In this document: positions 34,010 through 38,119 of the stretch, piece by piece
How the letters are laid out: each line of letters starts with the position of its first letter
Position numbering within the stretch: the first letter of the stretch is position 1
NCBI GenBank assembly: GCA_024695445.1
Contig: JAILIG010000186.1
Coordinates: forward strand, 1-38,119
From: Oscillospiraceae bacterium
GTDB lineage: Bacteria; Bacillota; Clostridia; Oscillospirales; Ruminococcaceae
Length of the DNA stretch: 38,119 nucleotides
Direction of reading: 5' to 3'
Notes under the pieces: model-generated
Database searches by the model: none
Seen by the model: only the letters and a program-made list of their open reading frames with translations
What the model was told of the DNA's origin: nothing
Translations under genes and position numbers: made by a program

Positions 34010-34782
34010 TGGCTGCACAGAGCCTTTCCTTCCGGCTACCGGTCTTTGAGGGGCCGATGGATCTGCTCCTCAGTCTGATTGCCAAGCACAAGCTCAATAT
34101 TCACGATATTGAGATCTCGGTGCTGCTGGAGCAGTATCTGCTCTATATGCAGCAGTGTGCGGAGCAGGACTATGAGCTGGCGGGTGAATTTCTGGAAATG
34201 GCAGCCCGCCTGATCTGGATGAAAACCGCAGCGCTTCTGCCGCGCCCTGAGGAAGCGGAAGCGGCAAAGAAGGAACTGGAGGGCGCACTGATCGAATATT
34301 CCCTCTGCAAGCTCGCGGCGGGCAATCTGCGGGAGCAGTGGCTCGGCGATGTGCTGTTTGTACGCAGGCCGGTCGTGCTGCCGGTGGACATGACCTATCG
34401 CCGGACACATGAGCCGGAGCTGCTGGTCACGGTCTATCAGGGCATGGGGCTCAGAAAGATGCCGCAGGGCGTGCGCGAGGGCAATGCCGCCCGCATCCAG
34501 GCGGTGGTGCAGGCGCATCACCGTGTGACGAGCGTCGCCTCGAAGATCATCTATCTGCTGCGGCAGTTTTTCACGGCGGAGACGGTCAGCCTGACCACGC
34601 TCTTTGACGGGCTGACACGCCGCACCGACCGCGTGGCGCTGTTCCTCGCCGTACTGGAGCTGACCAAGGCCGGCAGAACGCGCATCAGCGATGACGGCAC
34701 CGAGCTGATTATGCCGCACCGCGACCGGCTGCTAAACGGCCGGCGCCGGCCGGAAGAGCCGCGGCCGCTGACCAGAAGCTGA
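34009..34782 (+). CDS. scpA: Segregation and condensation protein A
   Basis: FEGPMDLLLSLIAKHKLNIHDIEISVLLEQYLLYMQ...; TGATG overlap with upstream gene. Confidence 0.95.
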   Translation: MAAQSLSFRLPVFEGPMDLLLSLIAKHKLNIHDIEISVLLEQYLLYMQQCAEQDYELAGEFLEMAARLIWMKTAALLPRPEEAEAAKKELEGALIEYSLCKLAAGNLREQWLGDVLFVRRPVVLPVDMTYRRTHEPELLVTVYQGMGLRKMPQGVREGNAARIQAVVQAHHRVTSVASKIIYLLRQFFTAETVSLTTLFDGLTRRTDRVALFLAVLELTKAGRTRISDDGTELIMPHRDRLLNGRRRPEEPRPLTRS

Positions 34783-34810
34783 CGGCAGCCCAAATGAAAG
34801 TATGCTGAAC

Positions 34811-34847
34811 CGGGGAGTTCCTTTCGGAGCTCCCCGGCCTGTTTTTT
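34811..34847 (+). terminator. Intrinsic terminator after scpA
   Basis: CCGGGGAGTTCctttcGGAGCTCCCCGG then TTTTTT. Confidence 0.8.
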
Positions 34848-34848
34848 G

Positions 34849-37155
34849 TCATCCCTTCGTTTCCCACAGAATCTGGACTGCACCGTTTGCAAGCGAAACC
34901 GCTGCGTGAGTTCTGTAGGTGTTTGCCGCCACGCTGACGATCACCAGGTCATCCCAGATGCCGTCCACGCATATGATCCGGCCTTCCCGGCCGAGCTCTG
35001 CCAGCTCTGCCTGCAGGGCGATGTTGGCACTGTCCTTTGCAGCTGCCGCATATGCGCTGCGGATATCCGCGACCGTTCTGGTCTCGCCGGTTTCCGGCAG
35101 ATACTCTGCGAGCTTCGTGCCGTCTTGCGTCACGCCGTAGATCCTGCCGCCGGCCTTGAATGTCCAGTCCAGCTTGAAGTGCTTCTCTGTCGGCGTCTTG
35201 CTGCCTTCCGGCTCCACGGTAATCACATCACCGCTCGGGCTGCCGTCGCCGTTGTATGTCACCGGAATATAGATCGTGCCGTTCTTCAGGAATGCAGCCT
35301 GCCAGTCCGTATAGGTCTCCATCTGGTCAGTTCTCGCAGCACGGATTGCATCGCCGCTGACGATATTGACTGCGGTGTCCTCGAACAGGCCGGCACGGTA
35401 AATACCGTTCTCGTCGAGATAGTAGACGCAGGAGCCGTCCTCTGCGAGCAGCACCGTGTAGGACGGTGTGGTGTCTGCGCTGATCTCCACGGTCTTGCCG
35501 TTTCCGTCGCACCAGTATTCATTCTGCCAGCCGCCGCCGTTCTCCCAGGACTCGTTCATCGTCACGAGCCAGCAGCTGTTGTTGACCTTTTCGACCTTGC
35601 TCAGCGAGTAGTGCTGTCCGGCCGAGGTACGGATACCGGTCATCAGGACGCGGCTGCCGTCTGTGGAAACGATCTGACCGTCCTTCAGAATATAGGCCTT
35701 TTCGCCGTCCGAAACCGGATAAGTGCCGTTATAGATCGCGTCGTTCGGCTTGGTATCGGCCAGCTGCGTGACAGCCGTGCCGCCGCCGTTGAGCATCGCA
35801 GTCATTGCATGGCGGTTATCGTATACAAAGTCCTCCAGCTGAAGCTCGTCGCCGTCGCGGTAGAAAATCCAGCCCGAATAGAAGCCGTAGGGCTTTTCAC
35901 CCTGCTGCCAGACTTTGGTCTCATCGGCCTGTGCCGTGGTCGTCGTTTCCGTCTTGTTGCCGGAATCGGTTGTGCCGGTTGCGTCATCTCCGTACTGCTT
36001 GGCTGCGGTCAGGCGGTTCCAGTTGGCCTCCTCGCCGTCCTGCGGCGCACGGAGCGAATCAAAGATCACTTCGATCTCGGCCGGATTCACATGGCTGCTC
36101 AGGCGGCTGCTCAGATACTGTGCCTGATAGATCGCATTGTCTTCATTCTGTGTGAGCAGGAAGGTCACAAGCTGTCCCTGCACCAGCTCCGCTCTCTTTT
36201 TGTACGGGTAGTATATCGGGAAGACCGACTTGTGATCGGGCGACTCCGCAACGACAAGGCAGCGCGCAAAGTCATTTGCTTCCGCTTCGGAGCTGCTGCC
36301 GAGGTCCGGATTCAGGACGCCGCGGATATATGCCGTGAGGCTGCCGCCGAGGCGGTAATAATTGTGATCGACATCCAGATTCAGCAAAACATCGCGGTAG
36401 CCTTCCTGATAGCCCCGGACATAATCTGCTGCGGTATTGCCGTTTGTTTCGGCGCGGCTGAAGGTGATGTCATCCTCGTAATCCGTGCCGCTCTCCACCT
36501 CTGCGGCGGAAAGGAAGCTCAGCGCGGGCACACCCTTATTTTCCTTCAGCGCGGAAGGATCCGTCTCGGTGATCCGCTCGTCGATCGTGAAGCGGTAGAA
36601 CTTGCCGACTTCGAGGGAATCGGCCAGCGTGCGGCTCACATGGATGACTCTGGCGTAATCGTAAGCAGCGGCGCGTCCGAGCGCCACATACTTCATGTCG
36701 CTGTCCAGCGCATCGTCATAGATGCCGGCCACCTGATCGGTCACGGTGCCGGAGAAGATGATTCTGTCTCTGCCGGCTGCGACGGCTTCTCTTGCGGCAG
36801 CGGCGCCGGCCTCGTGTCCCTGCTGGAAGTCGCCGCTGATTTCGGTGGTGTCGGTCGCTGCGGTGACAGCGGTCGTCACCTCGCTGTTGCCCGGCTTGGT
36901 CGGAACCTTGTTCCGGAATTTGGAAATCAGCACGCCGCCGCCGATGACGACTGCAAGTGCTGCTGCGGTTGCAAAACCGGTCGTCACCCAGTGGGCGATC
37001 CGGTGCTGTCTGCTGCGGACATCCGGCAGCTCTTCTTCTGCCGGACGGAAGTCCGCCCCTTGATTGCCGGCGCTCTGCAGGCGCTTCGGCCTGGCTTCGG
37101 TGATATACTGTTCGGCGATGCGGGATGTCGCCTCAAACCACTCATTCTGTTTCAT
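34849..37155 (-). CDS. Single-pass membrane protein, putative anti-sigma/sensor partner of ECF sigma
   Basis: ATGA overlap with sigma gene. Short cytoplasmic N-terminus, one TM segment (VTTGFATAAALAVVIGGGVLI), large extracytoplasmic domain. Confidence 0.75.
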   Translation of the reverse strand: MKQNEWFEATSRIAEQYITEARPKRLQSAGNQGADFRPAEEELPDVRSRQHRIAHWVTTGFATAAALAVVIGGGVLISKFRNKVPTKPGNSEVTTAVTAATDTTEISGDFQQGHEAGAAAAREAVAAGRDRIIFSGTVTDQVAGIYDDALDSDMKYVALGRAAAYDYARVIHVSRTLADSLEVGKFYRFTIDERITETDPSALKENKGVPALSFLSAAEVESGTDYEDDITFSRAETNGNTAADYVRGYQEGYRDVLLNLDVDHNYYRLGGSLTAYIRGVLNPDLGSSSEAEANDFARCLVVAESPDHKSVFPIYYPYKKRAELVQGQLVTFLLTQNEDNAIYQAQYLSSRLSSHVNPAEIEVIFDSLRAPQDGEEANWNRLTAAKQYGDDATGTTDSGNKTETTTTAQADETKVWQQGEKPYGFYSGWIFYRDGDELQLEDFVYDNRHAMTAMLNGGGTAVTQLADTKPNDAIYNGTYPVSDGEKAYILKDGQIVSTDGSRVLMTGIRTSAGQHYSLSKVEKVNNSCWLVTMNESWENGGGWQNEYWCDGNGKTVEISADTTPSYTVLLAEDGSCVYYLDENGIYRAGLFEDTAVNIVSGDAIRAARTDQMETYTDWQAAFLKNGTIYIPVTYNGDGSPSGDVITVEPEGSKTPTEKHFKLDWTFKAGGRIYGVTQDGTKLAEYLPETGETRTVADIRSAYAAAAKDSANIALQAELAELGREGRIICVDGIWDDLVIVSVAANTYRTHAAVSLANGAVQILWETKG

Positions 37156-37709
37156 AAATACCCCTCCTGTTCCAGATAGGTCTGTAATTTTTGTCTGGTA
37201 CGCATCAAAGTGACTGTAACCTTGCTCTTTGTGATGTTCAGGTCCTCGGCGATATCTTCAACCGGCATAAAGTACCAGTAACGCTGTACGAAGATTTTGC
37301 GGTGCTGCTCTGAAAGCGTTCCGAGAAAATCGTTCAGTGCATCACCGAGCGCATGGCCGTCCACCTCACGCTCCACATCGTCTGAGGCGGCAGGCATGGA
37401 GACCAGTTCGTCGAGTGCGACGGCGGCTTCTCCGCCGCCTCTCCGCTGCCGGTGAGCGCCCGTCCAGCGGTTGCGTGCGAGATTTCTGGAAAGCGCCGCG
37501 ACATATGCGTAAAGATTGTCGGGCTTTGCCGGCGGAATTGCATTCCAGAGCTTGATGAGCATATCGTTGACGCATTCCTCTGCGTCCTGTGAATTGCCCA
37601 GAATATTATAGACGATCGTGTAGCAGTATCCGCCGAATTTCTCCTGTGTCTGTACCAGCGCGGCTTCGTCGCGCGCCTCGTACAGTGAAATGATCGCGTC
37701 GTCATTCAT
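37152..37709 (-). CDS. ECF-type RNA polymerase sigma factor
   Basis: DAEECVNDMLIKLWNAIPP (region 2), LSEQHRKIFVQRYWYFMPVEDIAEDLNITKSKVTVTLMRTRQKL (region 4). Start at MNDDAI. Confidence 0.9.
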   Translation of the reverse strand: MNDDAIISLYEARDEAALVQTQEKFGGYCYTIVYNILGNSQDAEECVNDMLIKLWNAIPPAKPDNLYAYVAALSRNLARNRWTGAHRQRRGGGEAAVALDELVSMPAASDDVEREVDGHALGDALNDFLGTLSEQHRKIFVQRYWYFMPVEDIAEDLNITKSKVTVTLMRTRQKLQTYLEQEGYL

Positions 37710-37901
37710 GCCTGTTTCCTCCTGTTCAACTTCCGTTTGAAGCGCTTCTAATCTGACAGACAACATTCCCGCCCGTCTGATTACATTCTGCCGAAAAAAA
37801 TTTTTCGGCACCGCCAAAGCGATGCCTGAGGGGCGCCCCTATTATACTATATTTATACGGGATCCGTCAAGTGCTGCCCGCTGCGGGCACCGGGAGCACC
37901 G

Positions 37902-37942
37902 AAAAAAACACCCGCGGCAACTCCGGAGAGCTGTCGCGGGTG
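37902..37942 (-). terminator. Intrinsic terminator of the edge gene
   Basis: Minus CACCCGCGACAGCTCTCCGGAGTTGCCGCGGGTG then TTTTTTT. Confidence 0.75.
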
Positions 37943-37993
37943 TGAAATGCAGTCAGCAGAAAGCTGAAAGATGCTGCAATGCTGCAAGCGGTT

Positions 37994-38119
37994 TTACCGC
38001 AGCTTCAATGTCAATCTGTAAGTACCGGAGCCGTCGGATTCCAGCTGAGACGGTTTGAATACCCGGTCACTCTGGTACTTGCCGGACGGCGAGCTTTTGA
38101 TTTCGATCCGGTACCATCT
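37994..38119 (-). CDS. 3' end of a CDS truncated by the window edge
   Basis: Open minus frame RWYRIEIKSSPSGKYQSDRVFKPSQLESDGSGTYRLTLKLR* followed by a terminator. Missing from the ORF track because its start lies outside the window. Confidence 0.65.
   Translation of the reverse strand, partial: RWYRIEIKSSPSGKYQSDRVFKPSQLESDGSGTYRLTLKLR

Noticed and set aside
34846-37179. 777-aa + strand ORF
   Set aside because: Shadow of the sigma partner gene; low-complexity hydrophobic/Cys-rich composition, no RBS.

Overview
This 38.1 kb window is GC-rich chromosomal DNA that looks like a gut-type Clostridia/Oscillospiraceae (Ruminococcus-like) genome. The taxonomic call is inference from dockerin-like domains, SpoVA, the paired M16 peptidases and general style. 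Most of it is housekeeping: tatD, azlCD, folD, lgt, M16 pair, Orn/Lys/Arg decarboxylase, vanY-like, spoVA, asnB, pyrB, queA, pyk, carD-like, aldose epimerase, tRNA-Thr(GGT), rpmB, M50 protease, scpA, ECF sigma plus membrane partner. Five things stand out. (1) An orphan transcription unit of about 430 nt (4861-5322) has a perfect TTGACA-N17-TATAAT promoter, many hairpins, an intrinsic terminator, and three copies of an AAAGGAtGTGtTTCCgATG module, each at a fixed distance from a micro-ORF. It is a candidate undescribed RNA or micropeptide transcript. (2) A stand-alone, non-intron, non-canonical-retron reverse transcriptase (28846-30087) is predicted to be co-transcribed with a DinB-like protein. 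It is preceded by a 140-nt structured element closed by a 17-bp stem. (3) A dispersed family of hairpin-chain repeats is placed at convergent gene junctions. (4) Several unusual domain architectures occur: PyrB with a PyrI-like zinc domain, Lgt with an amphipathic repeat tail, and a half-dockerin/cohesin-like/GH25 lysozyme. (5) Promoters share an unusual TTGCAT ... TGnTATAAT form. All calls are by eye; no homology search or folding program was run.
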